Origin: Sitta carolinensis
Taxonomy: Eukaryota > Chordata > Aves > Passeriformes > Sittidae
Direction of reading: 5' to 3'
Assembly (NCBI GenBank): GCA_032173965.1
Contig: CM063284.1
Coordinates: 133,911,125 to 133,975,124 of the forward strand
Length of the DNA: 64,000 bases
Part shown: positions 49,851 to 62,312 of the stretch, one piece after another
Numbering within the stretch: the first letter of the stretch is position 1
Layout: each line of letters begins with the position of its first letter
Position numbers and translations under genes: made by a program
Notes under the pieces: generated by a model
The model's input: the letters and a program-made list of their open reading frames with translations, nothing else
Told to the model about the DNA's origin: nothing
Database searches by the model: none

Positions 49851-52189
49851 TCCCCACTGTGTAATTCTGTGAACATCTGCTATATGCTGCTATCAAGGCT
49901 GAGATGCTGGGTTCAATGGAGGCTTGTTCTGACTTAATATGCACTTACCTGTGTCTCTTGACAGAATATTCCCTTATTTCATAATATGAATGACATGTTC
50001 TCCTAAAAGATCATTTCATCCATTCATCTTATCATATTCAGAGACTCTCTCCAGTTACAGATGGTCCACTGTATCTAATTATAGCCCTACATTATGCATA
50101 ATTTAGATGCTATGAACATTGTCTTTCTGTCTGCCAGCTTTCTGAACTTGTTCAGTAGCTGCTATTGGAAGAGCAGGGTATGGCTGCTCTGTGGAGGGGT
50201 AACCTGGGCTCAACCTGCTACCTCAGTATCGGCTGGAAAACCATCTGTCTGGAAAATTACATGCAGGGACATTTCAACCAAGGGCAAATAGATAATGTGC
50301 ATGCCAGAACTGCAGTAGTTGCTGACTGGATTCTACAAAGTCCAAGGACAGCACCAAGACTAGTGTACAGCCCTGGATCTTTGAAATCAGAGTCTAAATG
50401 AGAGTCAGTCTCCAATTTAGAATTCCTTATGTGTAGCAGGTAACATCTCTGCAATGGACCAAATCACCTATGACATTTCTGAGAAAAAGGAATCTGAAAG
50501 GTTAAACATAAACAGTAAAACCATAATCACAAGTTACTTCTGAAAATGGCTGAAAAAGGCAGTGTATGAAGGATGTTATTGAAAAGATATCATAGGTGTG
50601 CAAAAATCCTCTTACTCTTTTTGTTGCTGTTGTACTTGTGAAGCTGTGTATCAGCCTTCGATTTGCTTTAAATCTGTTGTCTTCTTTATCAGGTGGTCCT
50701 GATGACAACCGAACAAAAGGACTGACTGGTTCAACAGATCAATCCAATAATTGGTAGGATGTGTGTGACTCATTTCAAGTGGGGAGTATGGATCCCCAGA
50801 ATCTTTCTCCTCTGTACGCACAAATGCACATGCAAAATGTGTCTGCAGAAACCAACAGTAGATTTAAAATAAAAGTTTAAGTGCCAAAGTTAAAGCAAAA
50901 GTTCCTCTGCATAGCTGTTCTACCCTCCTGTATATAAATTATCTTTACTGTATATAAATTCTGTCTTTATGGTATATTTAAGGTGTTTCTTATCCTAAGG
51001 ACCATATTCTGACAGACTGTCTACAAAAGTATTTGCACAGATCTCAGTAGGTACATTTTTGGGGTGAAAATTATTAGATCTTTAAATTTATTTGGGTGTT
51101 GAATTGCTGCTAGTTTCAAAGGAAGTACCAAAATAGCTAAAATGTTCTAGACCTAAGGCATTACTCAACATAATATTAAATCATTGAAATTTGGGCCCCA
51201 AACTCATTTGCTGATATCTATTATTCTGACAGAAAAAAAGGTGGAAAGTGGCACTTGCAAATTAAATACTATTCTGGTCTTGTGCATAAATTACTTCCTC
51301 ATGAATCTTTGTCAAAACCAGAACAATTTCAAAATTGTAGTGTGTCTGACTCACTGGGGGAGGGTATAGGAGAAAAATTACTCATGTGAGATTTTTTACT
51401 ACTGTCTGTCTCAGTCCCCCAACAAAGTCAAGAGACACACAGCACTGTGAAGAACCTTCAAGCGCTTTACAGGAGTGCTGTAAGTAACACTTTAGGGTGA
51501 ATACCAAGGAACTTTGGACAGTAATCATGGACTGAGCTAGCTGTTCTAAGGTAAAAGGACTTGCTTTAACTGTTGTCACCTTACTGATTGGAGAGTCTTA
51601 TTTCCTAAAGTTTGTGAACGATTCACTCCTAAATTCTTCAAAAAGTATATATAGAATGATTCTGTGTAGGAGAGGGACTATGTAATCTCATATATTCCCT
51701 TCCTTTCCTCACACTGGAATTTTCTGTGTTTTGTAGAGTTGTTTTTGGCAATAGGCAAATTGCCATTTAGGTTTCCCAAACTGTGCCTACATTCCTTCCT
51801 GTATGTAGGGAAGAATATGTCTGTGGGTTTGTTGCATCACAGATTCCTAACACAGCCCATAGACTTGTGAGAAAATTTGATTTCTTGTTCTATGTTCCTT
51901 CCATAGCTGTCCATATTTTACTGCTACCCATAACACATTTTCTGTGTCCTTCTCTGAGTGCCCAGTTAGTCAAACACAGCCTGTGCTGGCAATTAGGAAA
52001 CACAGGGAGAAGTTCATCTTCCCAGGCTTTGGATAGCTCTGTCTGAGTAACCCAGACACTTTACACAGTTGAGGTAAAGATCTCATGGAATCCATCTTCT
52101 GTGAGGGTAGACTGCTGAAACAGGTCTGAATTAATGGCTCTGGGTAACTGCCCTTTTCTCTTCATTGACATATAGATAGCTCAGATATG
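49851..52189. other. Intergenic sequence, no gene seen
   Basis: No recognised gene or repeat. A short tandem CTGTATATAAATT pair lies near 50930-50960. Confidence 0.55.
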
Positions 52190-52262
52190 GATATCACAGA
52201 AGACCTGGGTTGGAAGAACCCTTTTTAAAGATCATCAAGTTCAACCTCCAGTGCTATAGACA
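52190..52262 (-). repeat. CR1 LINE 3' fragment, minus orientation
   Basis: ATCACAGAAGACCTGGGTTG, then AAAGATCATCAAGTTCAACC, is the reverse complement of a CR1 tail. Confidence 0.8.
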
Positions 52263-53504
52263 TCTCATATCAGATGATATTTAATCAATTTATGGCAGCC
52301 TAGAAAACTTGTAATATTTTGCAGTGTTCAGAATTATCCCAAGCTATCTATTTCCAATACATGAAGAAAAAGAGATCTCACCCAGTTGCTATTTTTGCTT
52401 GTTTGTTTTTCCTTGTGTATAAATTGTTATATTTGCATTGCTGTGTTGTTCAGTATTTCAAGTTCCTATGTGCACATATATGATTAGATATTTTAGTCAT
52501 CCCTTCTGTTTAATGTGTTTAATGCCATTTACTTTCCTTCCTCATGAAGTTAAAAGAAAATAATGTGTACTTGAGAAATTTTAAGGGTGTCAGTGAAGCC
52601 CTGGGGATAGCTGCATTAATGTTGCTGGATTTTTGACTGGGATTTCATTTTTCTGTTGAATTCCCTGCATTGACCAAAGGAAATAATGTAGGACTCCATC
52701 CTGTATTTTTGCTTTTACTGTGCCATAGTTCAGCACTGGATTTTTTGACAATGTCCAAAAAAGGGAAGTAATTTTCTTACAGTTCAATGTAACTGATTCA
52801 GGCTAGAAAAGAAGGCTCCTGAAACTGCCAAAAAAGGAAATATTTGTTTTTATATTCTTATTGTGTGCTTTCTCTTCTTTAATTCCTGTATAAAATACCG
52901 ACAGGATTTATGAGGCAAAGATCACTGTGAAGTTGGGCATCAATGGAATCTAAGTTTCCCATTTAACCTAATGTTTCTCTTAATAAGACTTTGTTTTTAT
53001 GTATAAGGATCCTGCACACTATTCTGGGCAAAGGACCTGCCAAACTTCCATACTCCTCCTGAGATCAGCCCAAACAACAGTGCTATTCAGAGAAAGTTGT
53101 ATCAGACTTGGTGTGAAGGTGCAAAAACTGGGTTGGACTATTCAGTCGTAACTCAATGGCACTTGTAGTCCCCAGGCTTTGCCTGACTTAGGTCTGTATC
53201 AAAATAGAAAGCAGAGTTAGAGATCTGACTCCTTTTGTTATGCTTTGCCAAGTCAGCTGTGTCCCTCTTTAAAAAACCCTAATTATTTAGTAAATCCCAT
53301 TCTTTTACTCACTATATAGTTTTAGGAGACACCCGCTTCTTCCATTATATTAAAAATTGACAAGGTATTTGCATGGGTGATTATACTATACTAGATCATA
53401 TACTAGACATGTAGACCTGCTGTTCACCTCTAAGCAAGCAATAGCCTAGGTAGAAAAGGTTTCACAAATACTCTCTGCAAACGTTTAGAGTTTCAATCTG
53501 TTGC
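52263..53504. other. Intergenic sequence, no gene seen
   Basis: AT-rich unique-looking DNA. Confidence 0.55.
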
Positions 53505-53562
53505 AGTTGGACTAGATGATTGTTGTTGGCCCCTTCCAACTCAATTGCCCTATTTTATTCCA
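53505..53562 (+). repeat. CR1 LINE 3' end fragment
   Basis: GTTGGACTAGATGATTGTTG, then GGCCCCTTCCAACTCAATTG, is a CR1 tail, sense strand. Confidence 0.82.
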
Positions 53563-56530
53563 TTCTACCTGCAGCAAGCCATCATCAGCTGCAGGGTGAG
53601 CAAGGCACTAGGACAAGACCAAGCTGGTAGCAGAGGCAGCCACAACGACTTGGAGGATGAATATGGAGGAGTCTTCATAGAAGGCAGGGAAGAAATCATA
53701 CATAGCATAAACACATACTATAAAAATATTACATAGCTCTAGCACAGGGTTCACGGCTGAGCTGGAAAGATAATTTCTAGTGAATCTTGATGCTATGTAC
53801 TTATCCACTGCTTCCTCAAATCTGTAGGCATATCTGAAATATCCCAAGCAGGATCTTAAAATGCTTTTAAATTTTTCTTGTTTATTTTAAAATGAAATGA
53901 GAAAAATACCTTTTAAATATGTTGCATTAAATTCAGTACATCACAAGTTTTAAGAACTGTGGCCCAACCTCCTTGCCAGAGAAGCTCCTTTGGAAGATTT
54001 GCATTTATTATTCCTGCCAGCATGCCATATGGTAGAAGAGTACCATGCTTCCAGAGCTGAGTAAATATTTCCTAGAGAAGGAAACTAAAGCATAGAGACG
54101 TTCCCCTTGGACCCAACTAAAAAATAATTTCTAGAAGCAGAACTAGAGCACAAGATTTTCCAGCTCCCCTCTGTGGGAGTGGGAGTTTTTCATCACTAGA
54201 AACTATGGTGGAAATAAATTGGCAGTTCAGAGCCAGAAACAGCTTTCCAAGAATAATTCTTTCCTTATGCTACATAAATAATGGTAGCAGCCCCCACCTT
54301 AGTTCATGTTACAGGACAGAAGAAAAAGTACTTTGCTTCAGACTGCAATTGAAGTGAGGGTTTTGTTCTTGTCAGCCTCCTTTCAGAGTTCCTAACTGCA
54401 CCTAACAGCTTCAGCAAAGCTTTTGTGATTTATGTTTTCAAGAGGAATCATCCCAGAAAGCTCTCAAAGTTTGCTATTTCTTTGAGTTCTTGAATGAGCC
54501 TCTTTAGTGATGCCAAAAATTTATTTCTATCTCTAAGCCAGAGTATTATTTTCCTTTCCCAAGCATTCACAGCTGTTTAAGTGCCTGGTGATATAAGAAT
54601 GTTCAGCCTCCAAACTTTTTTTTAGGTTTAGAGTTTTCATCCTTTGAGTAATTCTCCTGTACTCTGTAAGCTGAATATCTATGCCTGCTGCTGATACTTT
54701 ATGTGGGGAAAACTGAGGTGTCAGACAAGCCACAGAAATGCACACTGTGAGCCTGACTCTTACCCTGGAAAATTTTAAGCTTAGGGATGGGCTCTTGAGA
54801 GGATGAGAATGCTCCCTATGCGACCTTCAGTGACCATGGAGAGACACCTGAGCATCCATGCCACAGGCTCCAAAGTTCACTGTGTCCTTACAATGCCTTT
54901 CCTGCCTTAAAGCTCTGGGTTCATGCAGGTTAGGAACAAACCTACCAGGTATGAATGTTCTGAGTACTGCAGGGATCTCATGTAACATCATTCAATCTGC
55001 TCAGAAAAGGAGACTTTTTGATTATTTTCAAGTTCTCTCTGTATTTTGCAGTCCAGAAGTACTTTTATTAAATATAAGGATATAGTCATTCCAAAATCTC
55101 AGTCACATATTGCAGCCATTTACTGAATGCTTATAAACATTAATCCAAATTCACCATACCCATACATACAAATGCTTAAAACCATGTAAAAACTGTGCCT
55201 GAGAACAGCTGTGAAATTGGTGCCACTAAAGAAAACTCAAAATGTGTAATTTTCTTACACTGATGTTTTGGACCGTATTAGATAAATGCTAACTTTTTTG
55301 CATCTTATTTTGTTAATGTTTCTCAAATCAAGAACTGAATGACAGATGTATTCACTGTGCAAGGCAATTTTTCTTAGATCTACAAAGAAGTTGTGGAAGC
55401 ACATACTGTGTAATGATCTGAGCACGGAGGTACAGGATTTGCTGACAAGGTCTGTTGGCTGTTAGGTCTGGTTCTGCTTGATTTCTTGATCATAAACATC
55501 TCCTTTTTCATTATGTTTCCTAAAAATGTCATTCAGTAGAAAGAGGATGAAGCAGACCATCCACATAAGCAGAAGGGCAGCTCTGCACATTGCAGAGCTG
55601 GAGCCAGGTGGCTCCTGTGCTAACTCTCCTCCCCATTTCACTTGCAGCACCTTCCCAAACATGCTGACTTCTACTAACTTCTGGGGCATTTATTAACTGA
55701 TTTTGCTCCTGTGAAGGAGCTGTTAATTGCTTTTGTACTTCATTTACAGCTGTACAACATTTACTTAGGCCCTGGAGGGGAGCAATTTTCTCAGCCTTCC
55801 GAGGCCCTGCGATAGTGCCAGGAATTAAGCTCACCCTGAGACCCTACTGAACAGCCTACACTGTTCACCTGTGCTGAAGTGGTTAAACACAGGAAATGCT
55901 CAGCATTTTTCAGAATAGTCCTCAGGACTATAAAGGATCAGGCTCAAGTAGGGCCAAGGAAAATCAGCACATCAGTACAAGAAGGTCCCAGCTGGTGCAG
56001 GATGCTTGCTCTCATAATATTCAGCTCCTGTTGCACACAAAGAGATAATGACACAACTAAAAACTAATTACAGTGAGAAGGAGGGGTAAACAGTGGAGTG
56101 AATGCTAGCAGGACTCATAAAGTCTAATGTTAATAAAATATGGTATGTGTACAAAATTATAGTTTAGTTCCTGGCTACCTGCTGTGTTCAAGCTAAGCAA
56201 AAGACAAAATAATATCTTCAGGATGGATTTTACAAAGACAAATGTTCCTTATTTAAGATAAATTTATCACTGCTTATTTTATTTAATTGGTATCTCATTT
56301 GTTCTAGAATGTTAAAATGCTAATATGCATATGAATTGACCTTGCATCTTTGGACAAATTGCACTATAAATATTATATTAGAGAAAAACAAGGAAAGATA
56401 TGAGCACTGAACTCTCTCACATCAAACTGAATTGAATCACAGAATACTCTGTAATTTACATAATGGGCATACTGGTAAGCAGGGGAGATGGTGACAAGCA
56501 CAAGGTATTAAAAAGGGTTTAAACACAAAA
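53563..56530. other. Intergenic sequence, no gene seen
   Basis: No recognised repeat. Two overlapping minus-strand frames at 55462-55834 include a hydrophobic stretch, but show no family match I can name. Confidence 0.5.
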
Positions 56531-56716
56531 TTGCAGAATGGTAAGGTTGGAAATGACCACAATGGGTCGTCTGGTCCAACCTCCCTGCTCAGGCAGGATC
56601 ATCCCAGAGCACATGGCACAGGAGTGCACCCAGGTGGTTCTTGAGTATCTCCAGTGAGGGGGACCCTACCACCTCTCTGGCAACCTTTTCCAGTGCCTGG
56701 TCACCCTCACAGTTAG
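56531..56716 (-). repeat. CR1 LINE 3' fragment, minus orientation
   Basis: TGCAGAATGGTAAGGTTGGA, CGTCTGGTCCAACCTCCCTG, and CCACCTCTCTGGCAACCTTT then TCCAGTGCCTGGTCACCCTC are reverse-complement CR1 landmarks. Confidence 0.9.
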
Positions 56717-57349
56717 AGTCTGGAATGATTGATGTCTTGAGACATTTGGGGTGCATGTGTGTGCTGGAAGGGACAGCTTGAGCCTTGCCCTGGGGAGGCA
56801 GTACCCTGCCCCACGCCCCACAGCCCTGGAGCCTGTATGGCAGCCTGGCAGTGGCTGCCAGTCACACACAGTGTGCCAGTGCACACTGGAGGCCATGCTG
56901 CACCCCCACCCCTGGAGTCCCTTACCCAGCTCTTAAGTGGCCCAATGAATGGAAGTCCCACCTGGGGGAAGGGCCAAAGGGTATTTAAAATGGAACACGA
57001 AGCAAGCATGTCTTGACTCTACCTCCTCTTGGAATTTCATCAGCTGCACACCACTGGAACCCGGAGTGGTGGTTATGTGGCTCCTCTTCTATGTATTTTC
57101 TGTCTTTCTGTTTCTAATTCTTTCTTCTCAGAATTTTTGTGTAACTTAACATCAAACAGGCTTAGAGTTTGCTGAGTTAATGCTTTGAGAAATGTTTTAT
57201 GTTGATTGAATGTTGCACTACATCTTTTGTCAAAGTTCTCTGATTTTCTAAAGTTGCCAGTAAATTTTTTTTTAGTTGTTTTGACCCCTTGAGAGTATAT
57301 CTTGTCCATATCTGTGCCATGTGTCTAACTCAGAGCTTACATGAACAAC
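56717..57349. other. GC-rich intergenic block, possible LTR remnant
   Basis: 56760-56950 is GC-rich. It is followed by a TATA-like GGGTATTTAAAATGG near 56980 and a T-rich tail near 57090-57145. The order resembles an LTR promoter, but no ends or target-site duplication were found. Confidence 0.3.
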
Positions 57350-57855
57350 TGAAAGCCCTTTTAAGAGCCATGTCAAGCAAGGTTTTTGGGGACCTTACAA
57401 GAGTAAAGAAGTTTTTCCTCAAGTTCTGGTGGAACTTCCTGTGCATCAGTTTCTGCCCATTGGCTTGGTACCACTGAGAAGAGCCAGGATCTATCCTCTT
57501 GACACTTTCCCTTCAGATACTTGTATACGTTCCCCTCTGAATGACTGAGATTCCCCTCTCAATAATCTCTTCTCAAGGCTGAACAGGCTCAGCTCCCTCA
57601 GCCTGTGCTCCTAAGACAGATGCTTCAGTTCCCTCATCATCTTCATAGCCTTTCACTGAGCCTGTTTCAGGAGCTCCATGTCTCTCTTGTATTGAGGAAC
57701 CAAGAACTGGACATAGAACTCCAGATGTGCCTTACTAGGGCTGAGGCAGAGGAGCAGGATCATCTCCCTCAACCTGCTGTGAATGTTGTTTTTAATGCAC
57801 CCAGGATACCTTTGGCCTTCTTGGCTATGATGGCTCATGGAGAACTTGTATGTGG
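57350..57855 (-). repeat. CR1 LINE 3' region, minus orientation
   Basis: TTCTCAAGGCTGAACAGGCT then CAGCTCCCTCAGCCTGTGCT, with AGGAGCTCCATGTCTCTCTT and GGCAGAGGAGCAGGATCATC, is the reverse complement of the CR1 region before the 3' tail. Confidence 0.92.
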
Positions 57856-58502
57856 ACCAATTTGTAGGTGTGCTATATCAGGAGAAACCCAATGAAGGAA
57901 TGGTGCCTCTGAGGCACATTTTCTTTGCTCTGTACTAACCTACTTCTACCTGAAGAAGCTGTGCTTCACTCCCCATCCCTGGGCAGTGTGCACATGTTGC
58001 TTTACCAGCTCCTTCCTCCCTGGCAGCTGCTCTGGCTGAGGAGCATCCCTGCAGATCAAGCCATGCTCCCCTTCATGAGGCTACCAATAGGAAGTTCCTG
58101 TGCTCCTCTCTTTCCCTTGGTGCCTACAAGGCAAAGCTAGCATCTGTGTGGAGCAGTGGGTGCTACAGGAGGTGCTGTCTCTCTTATACATACACTGAAC
58201 ATACACAAACACACATACCTGTGCATGTGTACCATTATCTTTACGTAGCTAATGAGAAATCAAAGTGTGCAAAACTTAAAAAAGGATATAAGATAGAAAT
58301 CCTTTTAGAGTCACCTCTTCAATATTTATATCTGTGACATTGGGGACAAATATTTTGGTCTCATATGTGGTGGTTCAGCCCCATGTGAGTCAGTCTGCAT
58401 ATTTTGCAGTGGGAAGAAGTATCAGACAGCCAGTTAAAAGCACAACATTCTCAGTAGTGTGACCTTGTAAATAACACTGTTTTTCTTTTCATTTCCTTTT
58501 AG
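57856..58502. other. DCSTAMP: Sequence upstream of the DCSTAMP coding exon
   Basis: It ends in the polypyrimidine tract and AG (58501-58502) that precede the DCSTAMP exon, so at least the right part is intron. The untranslated first exon and promoter were not identified. Confidence 0.5.
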
Positions 58503-58539
58503 TTTGAGCCACTACAGTGTCAGCAACAATCAGAAGAAA

Positions 58540-59565
58540 ATGCAAAACTTCATCTCAATAGCTCAGAACGCATGGGAAATTTTTATATCTGAAAGGAAGC
58601 CTGGCTGGAAATATCAGATGCAGCTTTTTGCAGTTTGCTCTGCAGTTGGCTTCCTCGCCAGCTTTCTATTTGTCCTTAGCATGCACTTCTCCTTGGCACA
58701 ACACTCTTTGGAACTCTTAGTGATTTCTGGATTCATCTGGATTTTGCTTTCTATCATGCTCTTCTGTTTCAAGCACCTGCGCTGTTTTAGTGTTCTGTTC
58801 CTCCTTTCTTGTGGACTGAAAAATGGAAGGGATGCTCTTATTACTGCTGGCACAGGTATTGTGGTGGCCAGCAATATTCAAAATATTTTTCACAATCTAA
58901 AGGTTCTGGCAGACAGCATAACCTGTCATCTGAAGCACGAGCAATTTGCCTTGATAAAATATTATGTTGAGGCTGTAAAATGGATTTATGAGATGGCCAA
59001 GCTTCCAGCTGAGCTACCCAAAGATATAGTGGTCCTTAAGCACGAATTCACACCATCTTATTCAATTTCAGATGATGCATTAAAACAAGAGCTAAATGAC
59101 ACAGAGCAAGAAATCCAGAGAATTGTTAACCAGATATCTTTTATGTTGACTATACTACCCTATATAGGTCAGAAAGTATTGCCTATATTTGGGGTTTTTC
59201 TAGTTTCTTTTGGAACTGGCCTCTTTATCAAAAATTTTGTGGGTTCTCATAGTACCAAATTTAAGAATATTTATATCACAAAACACTTCATTGCATTTGA
59301 TGAGCACCAAAAGCAACAGCAAAGACCCTGTCTTCTGCCACTTAACAGAAAAGAGAGAAAAGATTATGTGACAATCCCATCCCTCCTCTTTACAAGAAAG
59401 GACAGGAAGAAAATGCTGTGTTCTTTTCTCCCTGTAATTATTCATCTTTGTATCTGGCTTCTGTTTGCTGCAGTAGACTCTTTGTTTTATTTGTTAATTA
59501 TTTCTGTGAACAAGTATCTCCGAGAAGTACCGGATCTAGACATTCAACTCAGTCTCTTTCAGAAT
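58540..59565 (+). CDS. DCSTAMP: DC-STAMP, dendritic cell-specific transmembrane protein, large coding exon (partial)
   Basis: DC-STAMP is a multipass surface protein needed for cell-cell fusion of osteoclast precursors and for macrophage giant cells. The exon starts at 58503 after AG. The first in-frame ATG is at 58540, and its product aligns with mammalian starts through WEIF.S.R.PGW. 342 residues follow before the donor GTAAGT at 59566 (phase 0). Likely membrane segments lie near residues 28-47, 57-77, 82-112, 212-232 and 296-321. Conserved family stretches include FLLSCGLKNGRDALITAGTG, NIFHN, FGTGLFIKNF, NIYITKHFIAFDE, QQRPCLLPLN and LPVIIHLCIWLLFAAVD. Vertebrate DC-STAMP is about 470 residues, so roughly 130 C-terminal residues, including the last membrane span and tail, should lie in exons not recognised here. 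OCSTAMP is a more distant relative; position next to RIMS2 supports DCSTAMP. Confidence 0.95.
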
Positions 59566-60092
59566 GTAAGTACTTATCAGTACCATATATTTCTTAGTTT
59601 AGTGTTGAAAAATTTCCTTTCATCTTCAGCAGCTGCAAGAGCAGACATATAACATTGAGCCATCAATTCTTTCCTGGAATATCGTTCATTTCAAAAACGA
59701 CCATTGTATCTACAGATATATATGTTGGATGGAATCAGACAGTTCCTTCCAGAACATTGTCATATTTCTAGAGAATGATAAATTTTAGAAGAAGGATTTT
59801 CATTCTTCCATTTATATATAATGAAGGAAACCAGAACCTTGCAATTGGAAACTCACAAAACTGACATTTGTGAAGCACTACGTTTATAGTCAAAAGGCAC
59901 TGTGACACTGATGTAAGAGATGCCTACCTTTCTTTGACTGAGTAGTGTGAGGAGCTCACCACTTGTATGCATGGGTGCACACGCACAAAATAATGGCCTC
60001 TTGCCAAAATCTCCAGGTTCCTCTAGCAGGAGCAACAGCAACACAGAGACCATAGATTAACTAGGCTGGAAGATAAGGCTGGTGGCCATCAA
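59566..60092 (+). other. DCSTAMP: Start of DCSTAMP intron after the large exon
   Basis: A strong donor (AAT|GTAAGTAC) opens it. If unspliced, the frame runs 28 more codons past the donor (VSTYQYHIF... to ARADI) to a stop just after 59652. An AG at 59628-59629 would make an intron of only 64 bp, and the sequence after it does not resemble the family C terminus, so it is not called an exon. Confidence 0.6.
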
Positions 60093-60246
60093 GACCAACG
60101 AGCTCAAAACAAGGACAACTGGTTAGAGCATGGTGCTAGTAACACCAAGGTTGTGTGTTTGAGCCCCATATGGGCCATTCACTTAACAGCTGGACTTGAT
60201 GATTCTTGTGGGTCCCTTCCAACTCAGAATATTCTGTGATTCTGTG
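60093..60246 (+). repeat. tRNA-Ile-headed, CR1-tailed SINE (TguSINE1-like)
   Basis: 60093-60177 aligns with tRNA-Ile: TGGTTAGAGCATGGTGCTAG, AACACCAAGG, a B-box-like GTGTTTGAGCCCC and the closing TGGGCCA. The D-arm side carries an extra AACAAGGACAA-type insertion and the anticodon loop is changed. 60178-60246 is a CR1-type tail (AGCTGGACTTGATGATTCTT, TCCCTTCCAACTCAGAATAT, TGTGATTCTGTGG). The architecture matches the zebra finch TguSINE1 family, mobilised by CR1. It is not a functional tRNA gene. Confidence 0.85.
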
Positions 60247-60319
60247 GCAAACTGCAGAGACAGATTAGATTGCTCAGGATCTTGTCTGAACATTGTTAAA
60301 GGTGGAGATTTTCCTATTG

Positions 60320-62140
60320 GAGTGAGGGCAAAGTAAAGCTACCTGGTTTGATAGCTCAAGAAGTATTCATCCCAACTAAATCAAGCAAGGGCAGCAGGAG
60401 GCCAGCATGGGTGAGAAAGGAGCTTCTAAAAAAAGCACAGAATAGATGAAAGAAGGGACAGCAGTCCCAGGAGGAATGAGATACACTGTCTGACTGTATA
60501 AGGATGGGGGCAGGATAGCCAAAGCCCACCTGGAGTGGAATCAGGTGAGGCAGGTGAAAGGCAGCACAAAGGTTCATAAGCAGCAAAAGAAAGGCATGGG
60601 GAAAGGTAGGTCCACTGTGAAGAGCAGAAGGATCTTGGTAACAATAAAAGACACAGAAAGCCCAAGGTACTGAATGTTGTCTTCAAGCTGTGCCTTTACT
60701 AGGACGACCAGGCTTTAGAAATCCCAGGCCTTGGAGACAAGGGCAAGTGTGGAGCAAGGAAGACTTACCCTCAGTGGACGAAAATCAAGTTAGGGCACAT
60801 TTAGGCAAATGTGCAACCATGGGACATGATGGGAGGCATGCATGGGTGCTGAGTGTTCTGGCTGATGTCACTGAGATGCCACTTTTGATTGCCTTTAAAA
60901 TGTCATTGGGCCTGGGAGAGGTTCCTGAAGAGGGGAAGAATTCAGGTGTTACTCCCATCTTTGAGAAGGGAAGGAGGAGGATCCAGGGAACTACAGTCTG
61001 GTCACACTCACCTTTTTCCCTGGGAAGGTGACAGAGAATATAATCATGGAAGCCATTTTAATACACATGAAGGTCAGGAAATCTTTTAGGAGTATTAAGC
61101 ATGGATTTATAAATGCTAGATCATACTCGACCACTCTAACAGTTTTCTATGATAAAAACACTGGGTTGCTGATTGAAGGGAGAACAGAGGATGCTGATTC
61201 TGGTTATATTAAGGCTTCCACTGCTGGAACACAGCATCTTCATTGACAATCTAATGAAATGTGGGCTAGACAACAGGAGAACGACATGAACTGAAAATTG
61301 ACTGAACTCTTGGATTCAAAAAAAGTTCTGACTTTTGGTACATAGCCATTTCTGATGTTCCTGAGGAGCAGACACTGGAATTTATACTGTTTAATCTCTT
61401 AATTATTGACCTGCAAAGACAGATTGTAGCCACACAAGCCTGCAGACAATATAAGACTGGGCAGAGTGTCTGACACACCAGCGGGTTGTGCTGTCATTCA
61501 GAAGAGAACTGGGCCAAGAGGAACCTCACAATGTTCAGCAAAGGAATATGCCATGCCTTGCAGTCCTTGAAGAGAAATAACTACATGCACTTACTCGTGG
61601 GGAGCTAACTGACTGGGAGGTGGCTTTGCACAAAAATGCCCTCAAAGCTGGACATCAAGTTGACCACAAGCCTGCAATGTGCCCTTATGGCAAAGAAAGT
61701 GCTAATTTGGCTGCACTAGGCAGAGCATTGCCAGCAAGCTGTAGGATGTGATCCTTCCTCTCTGCTTAGCACTGCTGAGACTCAGCACAAGGAGTGCATG
61801 TAATGGAGTGAGGAGTCAAGGAAGGGGTTGGGAAGATGATTAAGGGACTAAAGCACCACATGAAAAGAGGTGCTTTAGCTGATGATTCAGGGTGGTCTTA
61901 TAAGGATGTGTAAATAAGTGATGGGGGGTGGGCGTAAGAAAGAAGAACCAGACACAGGAAAAAATTCTTCTATTAAAGAGTTGTTAAGAATTGGAATGGG
62001 CTGCCCAAGGGAGTAATGGAGTAACCATCCCTAGAAGTGTTCAAGAAACAACTCAATTGTTTATTTTTATGGTGTGTTTGGCCAAAAATTTGATTCAATG
62101 ATCTTCGAGTTTTTTTCCAACCTTAATTGTTCTATGATTC
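60320..62140 (+). repeat. Long 5'-truncated CR1 LINE with ORF2 remnants
   Basis: It starts near CTAAATCAAGCAAGGGCAGC, continues through the segment WSKEDLPSVDENQVRAHL, GEVPEEGKNSGVTPIFEKG and reverse transcriptase remnants (HGFINARS..TTLTVFYD), then the CR1 3' region. It ends near TTCCAACCTTAATTGTTCTA and TGATTCT at 62140. Stops and frameshifts break ORF2. The exact start is unclear. Confidence 0.85.
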
Positions 62141-62145
62141 TCTGA

Positions 62146-62312
62146 CTTTTCAGTGGTGCACAGTGCAGGGAGAAGAGGAAATTAGGACAAATTAAATACA
62201 TCTTGTTTTGTTGTGTACTCTTCAGGTGATCAAACAATACAATAAGTTTCTGAGATAGGTTGTGGGATCTCCATTCCTGGAGATAACAAGAACCCAACTG
62301 GTCACAACCCTA
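62146..62312 (+). repeat. Second CR1 3' fragment abutting the first
   Basis: TTCAGTGGTGCACAGTGCAG, GTTGTGGGATCTCCATTCCT and GGAGATAACAAGAACCCAAC follow the CR1 3' consensus but restart upstream of the point where the previous copy ended, so this is a separate insertion. Confidence 0.78.

Noticed and set aside
55462..55834. Two overlapping minus-strand frames with a hydrophobic stretch
   Set aside because: Different frames, no family match, no splice or promoter evidence; frames this long are common by chance in this window.
58504..58539. DCSTAMP start upstream of 58540
   Set aside because: The open frame continues to the splice acceptor, but its first codon is TTG, there is no ATG before 58540, and family alignment begins at the 58540 ATG.
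59630..59790. DCSTAMP exon 3 starting after AG at 59628-59629
   Set aside because: The intron would be only 64 bp, and the translation (YNIEPSILSW and on) does not resemble the conserved C-terminal membrane span and basic tail.
60093..60177. tRNA-Ile gene
   Set aside because: The D arm has an insertion, the anticodon loop is altered, and a CR1 tail is fused directly to the 3' end. It is a SINE head.
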